Shown here: positions 49,588 to 59,137 of the stretch, one piece after another
Layout: each line of letters opens with the position of its first letter
How positions within the stretch are numbered: the stretch's first letter is position 1
Assembly: GCA_958295815.1 (NCBI GenBank)
Contig: OY282374.1
Coordinates: 2,946,856 to 3,010,855 of the forward strand
Reading direction: 5' to 3'
DNA: 64,000 bases
Origin: Candidatus Poribacteria bacterium
GTDB lineage: Bacteria > Poribacteria > WGA-4E > WGA-3G
The notes under the pieces: model-generated
The model's database searches: none
Seen by the model: the letters and a program-made list of their open reading frames with translations, nothing else
Told to the model about the DNA's origin: nothing
Translations under genes and position numbers: made by a program

Positions 49588-50382
49588 ATGGATACGATCA
49601 CCTGGGATCGAAACCGCTTCCTAAAGACGCTTTTGGCTTGTATTGTGATAGCAAGTTTTTTGCTCTGGGCAATCTACCAACTATTAATGCAAGCGAAACT
49701 CGGTTTGCCAGTCGAATGTTTCTGTATGGCACAAGTATGTGTTGTGCTTCTAATTGCCCCCTATCTTGCTGCTTATGCTGTTCATACCGGTTTTCTTAGC
49801 ACACATTCTGACTTGCTATCCGCAAGGTCTACCGTGTCTCTACTCGGACTCAGCTCTATCTCTTCGGGGTGGCAGCTACTGCGGATGCTTCTAATAAGTC
49901 AGGTGCCGCTATTGTGTTGGGTGTTTTTATCAACTGCCATCGCTTTTTTCGTCACGAATACCCCATTCACCAAGATACTACAGATGCTCATTATATTGGC
50001 GGTTTATAATGTATCGGCGGCAGCAGTTGGCGTATGGGGAACGCAGGTCTTCAAGGACGCGCTTTTCGGGACAGAATGTGCTTATCTCTTATGGTGTGTA
50101 TTGATTGGCGGTGCGTTTTTACTCGTGCCTGTGGATCGTTACATAGGCAACATTCAACCTATCATTCCACTGCCGCTTCATCTCAATCCGCTTGTTGCTG
50201 TCTGGTATATCTTTGGTATGGACCCTTTTCACACGCCTTTACTCTATGATCTGACACCAATTCCATCGTATTTGTATGCCTATACACCTTGGTATATTGT
50301 CGGCTTTTGGCAGCTTTTAATAGGCAGTTGCTGTTTTTTGGCGGCGTGGCGAATATCCAATACCTATAGGCGTGTTTTGTAA
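49588..50382 (+). CDS. Polytopic membrane protein of unknown function
   Basis: 264 residues with about six hydrophobic helices (FLKTLLACIVIASFLLWAIYQLL; VCVVLLIAPYLAAYAVHTGF; ILQMLIILAVYNVSAAAVGVWG; LLWCVLIGGAFLLVPV; YIVGFWQLLIGSCCFLAAW). The layout is reminiscent of ABC-2-type permease subunits, but no ATPase is adjacent and no signature is certain. It lies between the HEAT/TPR and glmM genes. I do not recognise the family. Confidence 0.7.
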   Translation: MDTITWDRNRFLKTLLACIVIASFLLWAIYQLLMQAKLGLPVECFCMAQVCVVLLIAPYLAAYAVHTGFLSTHSDLLSARSTVSLLGLSSISSGWQLLRMLLISQVPLLCWVFLSTAIAFFVTNTPFTKILQMLIILAVYNVSAAAVGVWGTQVFKDALFGTECAYLLWCVLIGGAFLLVPVDRYIGNIQPIIPLPLHLNPLVAVWYIFGMDPFHTPLLYDLTPIPSYLYAYTPWYIVGFWQLLIGSCCFLAAWRISNTYRRVL

Positions 50383-50408
50383 ACGTTGCATCCTGCAGAG
50401 AGAATTTC

Positions 50409-51809
50409 ATGGCTATATCAGAAAAACCGATTATTAGTGTTTCAGGTATCCGTGGAGAGATTGGTATATCGCTTGATGTCAGAGACATTACGCAATTCGC
50501 AATGGCTTTCGGAACCTTTGTCAACGGACGAACAGTAGTCGTTGGGCGAGATTCACGGACCTCCAGTCCAACGCTCCGACACGCCGTACTTGCTGGGCTT
50601 TTTGCCACTGGATGCCATGTTATTGATGTAGGCATCTGTCCGACGCCGACGATACTCTTAATCGCAAAAGCGCTGCATGCACAAGGGAGTATTACCATTA
50701 CAGCCAGCCACAATCCGGTTGCTTGGAACGGGATTGAATTTGCTGCCGCATCAGGAGATCTCTTGACACAGGCGGAACGCGATGAGTTGATGCGGATTTA
50801 TGAAACCGAGGATTTTGCACTCGCTACTTGGAACGAGCAAGGAACACTTGAGGAATACGGAGAAGCGATAACGTATCATCTGGAACAGATTCTGTGTTCG
50901 CCTTGGCTCGCGTCCGATTTAATCCGAAAAGCCGGTTTGAAGGTCGTACTGGATTGCGGGAACGGTGCCGGAAGTGTTGTGAGTCCGTCCTTATTACGAA
51001 AACTCGGTTGTCGGGTTGTTGAACTGAATTGTACCGCAGATGGACACTTTCGTCGTCCTGCCGAACCGACACCGGATGCGTTGGATGAATTGTGTGAGAC
51101 CGTGCGTGCCTCTAAAGCAGATATAGGCTTTGCGCATGATGGTGATGCTGACCGGGTTGTTGTTGTTACAGAACGAGGTGTCCCGTTAAGTGGTGAATGG
51201 ACACTTGCCTTTGTTGTCGATTTTATTCTCAGTAAAACGAAAGGCGACATAGTTGCTACGGTATCGACGAGTCGAATGTTAGATGATATTGCAGCAAAAC
51301 ACGGTGTTGCACTCCATCGGACAAAAGTTGGAGTAGGTTGGGTAGTAGAGAAGATGCACGAAGTTAGCGCAGTTATCGGTGGGGAAGGCACAGGTGGCGT
51401 TATCTACCCTGATATCCACTATACAACAGATGGTATCACTTCTATTGCCGCCATTGTTCAGTATCTTGCTGAGTCTGGTAGTACAATCACACAACTTGTG
51501 GAAAACATGCCGCAGTATCAGATGTGTCGAAAGAAATTGGAGATTCCGTCCCAAGAACTCGCAGTACGTCTTGTTAATCTTGCGCTACAGACCTATAAAG
51601 AGGCGGGTGTAACTGGAAAGGAACCCGTCCTTGAATTAACAGATGGCGTTAAGCGGGTCTGGAACGATCGGTGGGTGAATATCCGTCCGTCTGGGACAGA
51701 GCCGGTAATCCGGGTTTTCAGCGAGGCACCTACTTTCGCCGTGGCGGAGCAGTTGTGTGACGAGACGCTTGAAACCCTGTCAGTGTTAATGAAACAGGTT
51801 GCGTATTAA
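50409..51809 (+). CDS. glmM: Phosphoglucosamine mutase
   Basis: 466 residues, alpha-D-phosphohexomutase family. It converts glucosamine-6-phosphate to glucosamine-1-phosphate for UDP-GlcNAc, peptidoglycan and LPS. The catalytic phosphoserine loop is ITASHNPVAWNG (S100), the Mg loop is AHDGDADRVVVV (about 243), the sugar loop GEGTGGVIYPD is central, and the phosphate-binding loop near the end is RPSGTEPVIRVFSEA. GlmM, PMM and PGM share these; the opening ISVSGIRGEIG is closer to archaeal-type GlmM/PMM, so mannose specificity is not excluded. An SD-like AGAGAG precedes the ATG. Confidence 0.88.
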   Translation: MAISEKPIISVSGIRGEIGISLDVRDITQFAMAFGTFVNGRTVVVGRDSRTSSPTLRHAVLAGLFATGCHVIDVGICPTPTILLIAKALHAQGSITITASHNPVAWNGIEFAAASGDLLTQAERDELMRIYETEDFALATWNEQGTLEEYGEAITYHLEQILCSPWLASDLIRKAGLKVVLDCGNGAGSVVSPSLLRKLGCRVVELNCTADGHFRRPAEPTPDALDELCETVRASKADIGFAHDGDADRVVVVTERGVPLSGEWTLAFVVDFILSKTKGDIVATVSTSRMLDDIAAKHGVALHRTKVGVGWVVEKMHEVSAVIGGEGTGGVIYPDIHYTTDGITSIAAIVQYLAESGSTITQLVENMPQYQMCRKKLEIPSQELAVRLVNLALQTYKEAGVTGKEPVLELTDGVKRVWNDRWVNIRPSGTEPVIRVFSEAPTFAVAEQLCDETLETLSVLMKQVAY

Positions 51810-51918
51810 TGCCGTTATCTATTATAGTGTATTGTAAAGGCGAAATGCTTAGATGCCGCGGAAACCCTAAAGTTCCGACCCAGTTCGTATGAGGTCCGCG
51901 ATTCAACTTGGAGAAATT

Positions 51919-53163
51919 ATGGCTTTGAAACTTGCCTGCATCGGAGGAGGCAGTGGTTTATCCGCCTTGCTTAGTGGAATTAAGCACTATGCTGATTTGG
52001 AGAAGGGTAAAGATAATATTATTGATTTGGATAGTCTGGCGGCAATTGTAACCGTCTCTGATGATGGTGGAAGTTCAGGACGCCTCGTTGAAGAGTTTGA
52101 TATGCTACCACCTGGTGATATTCGCAGACTTCTATTTACCTTGTCCGATGCTGATGAACTCGCGGGACTTTTTGAATATCGTTTTTCGAGCAATGGTGAA
52201 CTCGGTGGGCATACCGTCGGGAATCTCTTATTAACAGCGTTGACGGAGAAATTTGAAGGGAACTTCCCAAAAGCAATTCAAGCCGCATCAAGGCTACTCT
52301 CGGTTCGAGGGCAGATTATTCCTGTCACGTTGGATTATACCGTTTTGTGCGCAGAACTTACAGATGGAGAAGTTGTCCGAGGCGAATCTACTATACCCAT
52401 CAGGGAAAATCGTGAACCCATCAAGCGAGTCTTTTTTGAACAGCGCGAAAATGGTAAGACTCATCATTCTCCCGATGAGATCTATGAATGCCAAGCACAT
52501 GAGGGTGCTATAGAGGCTCTGATTAACGCTGACGTGATTCTCATCGGTCCCGGAAGCCTATACACCAGCATTATGCCGAATCTCGTTATTAAAGGCATCG
52601 TCGAAACAATCCAACGCTCAGACGCTATCAAAATCTACGTCTGCAACGTCATGACACAGCCGGGTGAAACTGACGGTTATGCCGTTACGGATCATGTCAA
52701 TGCTATTTGGGACCACGCCAGAATTCCATTAGATTACGTTGTAGCTAACAACCAACCCGCTCCAACAGAGATCATGCAGGAGTATGTTCGTAAGGAATTA
52801 GTTTCGCAGTTGACTCGAATTCGATCGCTTTCGGAAGAGGGGCTTTCGATGCTCTATGAGGATACGCAACATCTTATGGACGTTCTGAACTTGGCGAAGG
52901 ATATTTCCTCGCTATCCGTTGAAACAATGCAGGTCGCGGACGCTTCAAAAGTGCAGGTTTCCTATAATCGTGAGCAGGAAAATCTTGAAGGTGAGGGGAT
53001 CTCTGTTATAGAGGCGGACCTGATTCGGGATATGGTTGTCACGGAATTTGGAACATGGTTGGGTGGTGTTCAAATGAACGTTATCCGCCACGATCCCGAA
53101 AAGTTAGTCCGCTCTCTGGTTAAAATCTTTAGGAGTCACCCAAAACTCCAGGAGTCTGTCTAA
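51919..53163 (+). CDS. yvcK: YvcK/CofD-family protein (gluconeogenesis factor)
   Basis: About 414 residues. The nucleotide-binding start LACIGGGSGLSALLSGIKHY is characteristic, followed by IVTVSDDGGSSGRLVEEFDMLPPGDIRRLL, GHTVGNLLLTALTE, ADVILIGPGSLYTSIMPNLVI and VCNVMTQPGETDGYAVTDHV, all strongly conserved. YvcK binds UDP-GlcNAc and affects cell-wall and carbon metabolism; placement after glmM, which leads to UDP-GlcNAc, is consistent. The C-terminal 60 residues extend the usual length. ATG 51919 with GGAG upstream is chosen over 51889. Confidence 0.92.
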   Translation: MALKLACIGGGSGLSALLSGIKHYADLEKGKDNIIDLDSLAAIVTVSDDGGSSGRLVEEFDMLPPGDIRRLLFTLSDADELAGLFEYRFSSNGELGGHTVGNLLLTALTEKFEGNFPKAIQAASRLLSVRGQIIPVTLDYTVLCAELTDGEVVRGESTIPIRENREPIKRVFFEQRENGKTHHSPDEIYECQAHEGAIEALINADVILIGPGSLYTSIMPNLVIKGIVETIQRSDAIKIYVCNVMTQPGETDGYAVTDHVNAIWDHARIPLDYVVANNQPAPTEIMQEYVRKELVSQLTRIRSLSEEGLSMLYEDTQHLMDVLNLAKDISSLSVETMQVADASKVQVSYNREQENLEGEGISVIEADLIRDMVVTEFGTWLGGVQMNVIRHDPEKLVRSLVKIFRSHPKLQESV

Positions 53164-53188
53164 GAAATTCGTAACCTTCGATTAAGCG

Positions 53189-53383
53189 TTATGATTTCTT
53201 AGGTTGTGATTGCTTAGAAGGGGTAGTGCCTTTGGCAGCAATCTGGTAGGCGAATGTATCACAAATCTGGGACAAATTATCAATGAAGCGTTCCCAACGA
53301 AACTCATCTTGGCGTGCTTTCGCTATGGCGAGGCACAAAGCTGTCTCGTATGGACGATTCTTGCGTACTTCAGTGGATTTCAT
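53189..53383 (-). CDS. Small basic hypothetical protein
   Basis: 64 residues, starting at an ATG with AAAGGGG nine bases upstream. It is rich in Lys/Arg at both ends, with an amphipathic middle (ALCLAIAKARQDEFRWERFIDNLSQICDTFAYQ). No family recognised. The frame is open to 53446, but the SD favours 53383. It is convergent with yvcK, and its end lies 25 bp from that stop. Confidence 0.5.
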   Translation of the reverse strand: MKSTEVRKNRPYETALCLAIAKARQDEFRWERFIDNLSQICDTFAYQIAAKGTTPSKQSQPKKS

Positions 53384-53542
53384 AACTTTACCCCTTTCTA
53401 AAAGAAATTGATGTAGATTCTGTAAAAAAAATAAATATAAATTCAAACGTTACGTTTAAACGAAAGTTCTGCAGGAAAGGTTACATTAAGTTTTCAAAAA
53501 TAGCACAATTGTGGTTTCATAGCCACACGAGCAGGCATTTTT

Positions 53543-53570
53543 AGAACCTTGCTATAAGGTTCTTTTTTAT
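53543..53570 (+). terminator. Rho-independent terminator without an obvious upstream gene
   Basis: Arms AGAACCTT (53543-53550) and AAGGTTCT (53556-53563), loop GCTAT, followed by TTTTTATTTT. Its stem and T-run are good. Confidence 0.8.
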
Positions 53571-53855
53571 TTTAATCATGCAAGAAACGTGCCATGTCGC
53601 AAATATGACTGTAATAGGTGCTGCGGGGAGTAAAGTCCCTTAGATACTATACATTCTGCCTGTTTTTTAAGCGGTCGTAGTCTGTTTTTCGCACACTATC
53701 CCACAAAATTTTCTCATGTCTGATAGTTCCAATTGTGTGTCAAAAACGTAACTTTGATGCAAGCCAGAAAACTCTTTCTATATTATTAGATACAATCTGG
53801 AGCGAAAAAGGTTGCATAATTTTTCAGAAAAGTGGAAAACTTACACTTGGAAATC

Positions 53856-53884
53856 TTGACTTTATCACGTTTTGAGGGTATAAT
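53856..53884 (+). promoter_or_regulatory. Sigma70-type promoter for glnS-gltX
   Basis: TTGACT (53856-53861), 17-base spacer, perfect TATAAT (53879-53884). The leader to the glnS ATG is about 100 bases. Confidence 0.85.
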
Positions 53885-53990
53885 ATATTAATCGGATGTT
53901 CCAACCTCTATAGACATGTCACTTCACAAAAGCGTAGTTTCTGTAATACGCCCAAACAGAATATATTGCATGGTTAATACGGTATAAGAT

Positions 53991-55706
53991 ATGAAGCATT
54001 CAGACCCCGATTTAAAAGAAAACGCTGACAAACCTGCCGATACAAACTTTATCCGCCAAGCCATTGAAGAAGACCTCAAGGCAAACAGATATGACGGTAG
54101 AGTCCATACACGATTCCCTCCAGAACCGAGTGGCTACCTCCATATCGGACACGCCAAGGCTATCTGTATTAGTTTCGGTATTGCTGAAGACTTTGGTGGA
54201 CTTTACAATTTGCGGTTTGACGACAGCAACCCACTCACGGAAGAAAGTGAGTACGTAGACGCGATTAAGCAAGATGTGCGTTGGCTCGGATTTGATTGGA
54301 AAGAGCGAGAGTATCACGCTTCAGATTATTTTGAAACCCTCTACGAATACGGCATCAAACTCATAGAAAAAGGAAAGGCTTACGTCTGCGATTTAACACC
54401 AGACGAGACGCGCACCTATCGTGGTACTTTAGTTGAACCTGGAAAAGACAGTCCTTATCGAAGTCGGTCTGTTGAGGAGAACCTGACGTTGTTCCGCGGC
54501 ATGCGCGATGGCGAATTCCCTGATGGGTCCCGCACACTCCGCGCAAAAATTGACATGTCGAGCCCAAATCTCAATATGCGCGACCCTGTGATGTACCGTA
54601 TCCTTCGCGCACATCACTACCGACATGGCGACAACTGGTGCATTTATCCCACCTATGATTTCACTCATGGGCAATCTGATTCGATTGAAGGTGTGACTCA
54701 CTCATTATGCGATGTTCAGTTTGAGGACCATCGTCCGCTCTACGACTGGTTCTTAGAATTCTTAGAGATTTATCAACCGCGACAGATCGAATTCGCACGT
54801 TTGAATCTTACCTATACTGTTTTAGGTAAACGGAAACTCAAAGTTCTCGTTGAAGAGGGACACGTCAACGGATGGGACGACCCCAGGTTACCTACGCTGT
54901 CAGGGATGCGCCGACGCGGATATACACCCGAATCTATCCGGGATTTTTGCAGCCGCATTGGCGTTTCAAAGGCTGACAACCTCATCGAAATGGGGCAGCT
55001 TGAGTATTCTATTCGGAACGACCTAAACCAACACGCTCCACGCGTCATGGCTGTTCTTGATCCGGTTAAGGTAATTATCGACAACTATCCTGAAGGTCAG
55101 GTCGAAATGCTTGAGGCGGAAAATAATCCCGAAGATGAGAGTGCTGGAACTCGAGAGGTACCATTCTCACGCGAGATTTACATTGAGCGTGATGATTTTA
55201 TGGAGGATCCGCCTCGTAAATTCTTCAGGTTGGCACCCGGACGAGAGGTGCGGCTTAAACATGCCTATTACATTCAGTGTGAAAGTGTCGTCAAGGATGA
55301 AAATACCGGTGAGATCCTTGAGATTCACTGCACCTACGATCCAGAAACGCGTGGTGGCTGGTCCGAAGATGGACGCAGGGTCCGCGGAACCTTACATTGG
55401 GTTTCTGCAGAACATGCTGTTGATGCTGAAGTGCGTCTCTACGATTCGCTCTTTACAGAACGCGAACCAGAGAACGCGGCGGGAGATGACGACTGGATGC
55501 AATTTCTCAATCCAGATTCCTTGGAGGTACTACACAACTGCAAAGTTGAACCGAGTCTTGTCGGAGCATCCCCCGAAAGTCGGTGTCAGTTTCTCCGAAT
55601 GGGCTATTTTTGCGTTGATCCAGATACAACGGCAGAGCAGTTAGTATTTAATCGCACAGTACCGCTAAGGGATAGCTGGGCGAAGATTCAAAAGGGGCAA
55701 AAATGA
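53991..55706 (+). CDS. glnS: Glutaminyl-tRNA synthetase
   Basis: 571 residues. Class I synthetase: [19 protein letters not shown] with the HIGH motif (51-54), the FDDSNP motif, the acceptor-binding region [23 protein letters not shown], and a KMSKS-like loop that reads VLGKRKL instead of the usual VMSKRKL (about 276-282). The C-terminal two beta-barrels ([41 protein letters not shown]) are the bacterial/eukaryotic GlnRS anticodon-binding part. It attaches glutamine to tRNA-Gln directly. It overlaps gltX by 4 bp. Confidence 0.97.
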   Translation: MKHSDPDLKENADKPADTNFIRQAIEEDLKANRYDGRVHTRFPPEPSGYLHIGHAKAICISFGIAEDFGGLYNLRFDDSNPLTEESEYVDAIKQDVRWLGFDWKEREYHASDYFETLYEYGIKLIEKGKAYVCDLTPDETRTYRGTLVEPGKDSPYRSRSVEENLTLFRGMRDGEFPDGSRTLRAKIDMSSPNLNMRDPVMYRILRAHHYRHGDNWCIYPTYDFTHGQSDSIEGVTHSLCDVQFEDHRPLYDWFLEFLEIYQPRQIEFARLNLTYTVLGKRKLKVLVEEGHVNGWDDPRLPTLSGMRRRGYTPESIRDFCSRIGVSKADNLIEMGQLEYSIRNDLNQHAPRVMAVLDPVKVIIDNYPEGQVEMLEAENNPEDESAGTREVPFSREIYIERDDFMEDPPRKFFRLAPGREVRLKHAYYIQCESVVKDENTGEILEIHCTYDPETRGGWSEDGRRVRGTLHWVSAEHAVDAEVRLYDSLFTEREPENAAGDDDWMQFLNPDSLEVLHNCKVEPSLVGASPESRCQFLRMGYFCVDPDTTAEQLVFNRTVPLRDSWAKIQKGQK

Positions 55707-57181
55707 GCGACACACCAAGCGGAACAACGGTTTCCGCTGTGAAAGATCATGTCCGTGTTCGGATGGCACCGTCCCCGACAGGCTACTTACACATCGGCGG
55801 CGCGCGAACGGCTCTATTCAATTGGCTGTTTGCTAAACACAACAACGGCACATTCATCCTCCGAATTGACGATACGGACACAGCGCGTTCCACTGACGAA
55901 TCCATGCACGAGATTTACGATGCCTTGAAGTGGTTGGGTATCAATTGGGACGAGCACTATGTCCAGTCTGAGCGAAGAAGTGTCTATGACGATTACGTCG
56001 CACAATTGCTGGCAAATGGTAATGCCTACCACTGCTATTGCACGCCCGAAGAACTGGAAGAGATCCGTACACAGGCTCGCGCCGATAAGCAGACTCGTTC
56101 CTACGACGGTAGGTGCCGACATTTGACATCGGAAGACTTAGAACGCTTCGTCGCCGAAGGTAGAAAACCGACTGTCCGCATAAAAATGCCTGATGCCCCT
56201 ATTCGTGTTGACGATATTGTCCTTGGTTCACGCCATATTGATCCGGCTACCTTAGAGGATGAGGTGATTGTCCGTTCAAACGGGATGCCGAACTACAATC
56301 TCACCTCAATTATCGACGATGCCGAGATGCAGATCACGCACGTAATTCGCGGAACAGAGCATCTCAACAATACGCCGAAGCAGATTGCAATCGCGAATGC
56401 CCTCGGTTTAGAGGTGCCACAGTTTGCGCACATTCCGCTGGTGCTGGATAGCGGTGGTAGGAAGATGAGTAAACGGCATCACGGCGACCTTGTCGCTGTT
56501 AACCGTTACCGTGAACAAGGGTATCTGCCTGAGGCAATGCTGAATTTTGTTGTCCGACTCGGCTGGTCCTATGACGACAAACAAGAGATTTTCTCTGTTG
56601 ATGAACTCATAGAAAAATTCGATCTCGCACGGATTGGGAAGAGTGGCAGTGTCTTCGATATTAAGAAACTGGAGTGGCTCAACTCCCACTATATTAATCA
56701 ACTTGATGTAGCAGCGCGGACGGACGCGGTGATTCCGTTCTGGCAATCAGAAGGCTTATTAGATTCAACAGAGGATCGCGACTGGCTCGAAAGTATTGTA
56801 GAAGCAGTCGGTGAACGCCTCACAACCCTGCAGGACGTTGTTCCACAGACTCGCTATTTCTTTAACGATGAATTTGGATACGATCCAAAAGCCATCAAAA
56901 AATGGTGGGGAAATTCAGAGGAAAAGAAAGAAAAAACACGCGAGATTCTAACCAATATCTTACAAATTTTAGAAGAAATTCCAGCATTTGACCTACAAAC
57001 CATTGAAGCGGCAATTTGGAAATATACGGATGAGAACAACATCAAACGCGTCGCGGCGATGCAAGCGTTGCGAATCGCACTGACCGGAACATCTTTCGGA
57101 CCGAGTCTCTTTGATATTGTTGTCCTGCTAAGTAGAGACGAAGTTTTAAAGCGGATCCCAAAGGCGATAGCGCACCTATGA
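55703..57181 (+). CDS. gltX: Glutamyl-tRNA synthetase
   Basis: 492 residues. [26 protein letters not shown] carries HIGH-type HIGG (30-33), LRIDDTD follows, and [11 protein letters not shown] (about 252) is the KMSKS loop. The C-terminal alpha-helical anticodon domain is present. It charges tRNA-Glu. Starting ATGA with the stop of glnS indicates translational coupling. Presence of both GlnRS and GltX suggests the direct route for Gln-tRNA. No gatCAB seen in the window. Confidence 0.97.
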   Translation: MSDTPSGTTVSAVKDHVRVRMAPSPTGYLHIGGARTALFNWLFAKHNNGTFILRIDDTDTARSTDESMHEIYDALKWLGINWDEHYVQSERRSVYDDYVAQLLANGNAYHCYCTPEELEEIRTQARADKQTRSYDGRCRHLTSEDLERFVAEGRKPTVRIKMPDAPIRVDDIVLGSRHIDPATLEDEVIVRSNGMPNYNLTSIIDDAEMQITHVIRGTEHLNNTPKQIAIANALGLEVPQFAHIPLVLDSGGRKMSKRHHGDLVAVNRYREQGYLPEAMLNFVVRLGWSYDDKQEIFSVDELIEKFDLARIGKSGSVFDIKKLEWLNSHYINQLDVAARTDAVIPFWQSEGLLDSTEDRDWLESIVEAVGERLTTLQDVVPQTRYFFNDEFGYDPKAIKKWWGNSEEKKEKTREILTNILQILEEIPAFDLQTIEAAIWKYTDENNIKRVAAMQALRIALTGTSFGPSLFDIVVLLSRDEVLKRIPKAIAHL

Positions 57182-57340
57182 GTTACTGTTGTTCGCTGCA
57201 CTTTCAATCATCAGCGAAGAGATGTTTGACTTAATCAAGAACTTCTTTAACTGACCTCTGAGAGTGAGCGTGGCGAACGCTCTGACTGCTGATTGCTATA
57301 CTCCACTGCGACGTGAATTACCTCTATAAGGGGGTCACTC

Positions 57341-58630
57341 ATGGCAGTAAAACTTGCTATATCTGGTGGTAAACGGACTGTCCCTGATGGATTAATTCAA
57401 CCGTGGCCACAGGTTACCCAATCCGACAGAGACGCTATCGCCGAGGTTATCGCCTCCGAAAAAATTACCGAACAGCAACGGGTTCAATCCGAAGGTCTCG
57501 CGGACGAGTGGGCGGAATACATGGATGTCGAGTATTGCATCCCTGTCAACAGTGGGACTGCTGCATTACATCTGTGTGTCGCAGGTGTCGGCATTGAGCC
57601 GGGTGACGAGGTCATCATTCCCGCCTTCACTTTCTGGGCAACGGCAGCGGCTGTCCTCCATCACAATGGTATCCCTGTCTTTGTTGATATTGACCCAGTA
57701 ACCTACTGTATCGATCCAAACGAGATCGAAGCAAAAATCTCCGAGAGAACACGTGCGATTATGCCGGTTCATATTCACGGCATGCCTGCCGATATGGATC
57801 CAATTCTGGCAATCGCAAAAAAGCACAACCTGAAAATCATTGAAGATGTCGCACAGGCGCATGGGGCACGCTATAAAGGAAAACTTTGTGGTGCATTTGG
57901 CGATGCTGCCGGATATAGCACGCAAGCCTCAAAGACGTTGAGTAGCGGTTGTCAAGGAGGTTTGTTCACGACAAATGATGAACAAACTTACAAACGTGCA
58001 GCGTTGTTGCAGTATTTCGGGGAAATCGTCGTACCGGGTAGTGAAAGGGAAGAGCAGGAATACAATGCTTATGGACTTGGATGGATGTATCGCGGTGATA
58101 TGTTCAGTCAGGCATTCATCCGTAGCCAACTCAAGCGACTTGATGAGAATAATACGTTACGCGTCGAAAATTGCGAATATCTCACGATGCATCTGAACGG
58201 CATTGAGGGCATCGAGACCCCTGTTACGCCAGAAGGGTGTGAGCCTGTGTATTACAACTATGTTGTCGGTTTTGATCCGACGGCGTTAGGACTGGACATC
58301 TCTGCTCGTACGATGCGTGAGAAGGTGCAAGCAGCACTGCGCGCTGAAGGTGTTCCCACAGGACAGTGGCAGCGACTTCCCGTGCCATCTCAAGAGATTT
58401 TCCAGAACCAGATCGGCTACGGCACAGGATGTCCGTGGCGATGCAATAATTCAACAGTTGAGTATAAAACGGAGGACTATCCCCGAGCCGTCGAATTCAT
58501 TGATTCTCACTGTTACATCTTCGATGTCAATCCACCCAACGACTTTGAGTTAATGTCCTATTACGTCGAAGCGTTCCACAAGGTCATGGATCAACTTGAT
58601 GAAGTGCTTGAAGTCCGAGAAGCTGCTTAA
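57341..58630 (+). CDS. DegT/DnrJ/EryC1/StrS-family PLP aminotransferase (second copy)
   Basis: 429 residues. VNSGTAALHLCVAGVGIEPGDEVIIPAFTFWATAAAVLHHNG, cofactor Asp in KIIEDVAQAHGARYKG (D169) and Schiff-base Lys in STQASKTLSSGCQGG (K198) are visible. The usual SGEGG after the Lys reads SGCQGG. It shares the family and its opening MAVKLAISGG with the protein at 3714. Its SD is AGGGGG, 8 bases before ATG. Substrate unknown; no sugar-nucleotide genes adjacent. Confidence 0.92.
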   Translation: MAVKLAISGGKRTVPDGLIQPWPQVTQSDRDAIAEVIASEKITEQQRVQSEGLADEWAEYMDVEYCIPVNSGTAALHLCVAGVGIEPGDEVIIPAFTFWATAAAVLHHNGIPVFVDIDPVTYCIDPNEIEAKISERTRAIMPVHIHGMPADMDPILAIAKKHNLKIIEDVAQAHGARYKGKLCGAFGDAAGYSTQASKTLSSGCQGGLFTTNDEQTYKRAALLQYFGEIVVPGSEREEQEYNAYGLGWMYRGDMFSQAFIRSQLKRLDENNTLRVENCEYLTMHLNGIEGIETPVTPEGCEPVYYNYVVGFDPTALGLDISARTMREKVQAALRAEGVPTGQWQRLPVPSQEIFQNQIGYGTGCPWRCNNSTVEYKTEDYPRAVEFIDSHCYIFDVNPPNDFELMSYYVEAFHKVMDQLDEVLEVREAA

Positions 58631-58642
58631 TCGAAAACAGTA

Positions 58643-58663
58643 GGCGAGGTTTCTAACCTCGCC
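58643..58663. repeat. Dispersed hairpin repeat, family B (inverted copy)
   Basis: Same unit as at 34963 and 42798 in the opposite orientation. It may serve as a weak terminator after the aminotransferase gene. Confidence 0.75.
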
Positions 58664-59007
58664 GGTCCTTCCTTTACGGCATGTGATATTTTTCTCGTCG
58701 GTCCATAGGACCTCGTTATCCATAGCACCTCATTAATTGTAAAGCCTACCATAGTTTTCCTGTAGGAAGGAACTCTAATTCCCAACACTTTGCTATAGGA
58801 GCGATCTCCAAATCGCGATGCAACCTTTAAAACGAATGCGTTTTAGCTGCTATGGGTTGAATGCTGATGACTTGGTAGTCGAGCGTTTCTCACTCCAGCC
58901 GAGTGCCATGTCTATAGAAACCGATGTATTCAAATGACAGCACTCCAGCGGAGTGCTATGTCTGAGGACTGAAAACTGAATGGTCCTATGAACTTTTTGA
59001 AATAATG
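58664..59007. other. Repeat-rich gene-free stretch before the ATPase module
   Basis: Includes a GTAAAGCCTA fragment like the MITE end at 61901 (58740-58749), inverted family A hairpins (58759-58785, 58796-58822) and two CACTCCAGC-GAGTGC units (58891-58913 and 58939-58963; arms AGCACTCC/GGAGTGCT). A fragment resembling the ISAs1 inverted repeat ends it (about 58973-58990). The density suggests an insertion hotspot. Confidence 0.65.
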
Positions 59008-59036
59008 TTGACAAATCTGCTTGTGTGTCCTATAAT
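59008..59036 (+). promoter_or_regulatory. Perfect-consensus sigma70 promoter for the ATPase module
   Basis: TTGACA (59008-59013), 17-base spacer, TATAAT (59031-59036). Both boxes are exact. The leader is about 95 bases. Confidence 0.88.
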
Positions 59037-59137
59037 ATCTCAGAGTATATCCCTCAAGTTAGGATGGCTGTGTTTTGGACTGGGAACCGTCGGAATAGTA
59101 GAGAAATTGAGGGAGAAAATCAATTAGGAGAAGCCTG

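Larger units (their letters stand above)
53384..53990. other. Gene-free stretch before glnS
   Basis: About 600 bp, rich in A/T. It holds a small hairpin TGTGG/CCACA (53510-53527), a clear terminator (53543-53570) with no plus-strand gene immediately upstream, a GGGA/TCCC hairpin near 53626-53640 and the glnS promoter. A small RNA ending at the terminator is possible. No tRNA-like cloverleaf was found. Confidence 0.6.

Noticed and set aside
53571..53700. RNase P-like or other structural RNA suggested by a GGGGAGTAAAGTCCC stretch
   Set aside because: Only a short resemblance; the remaining conserved parts of those RNAs are absent.
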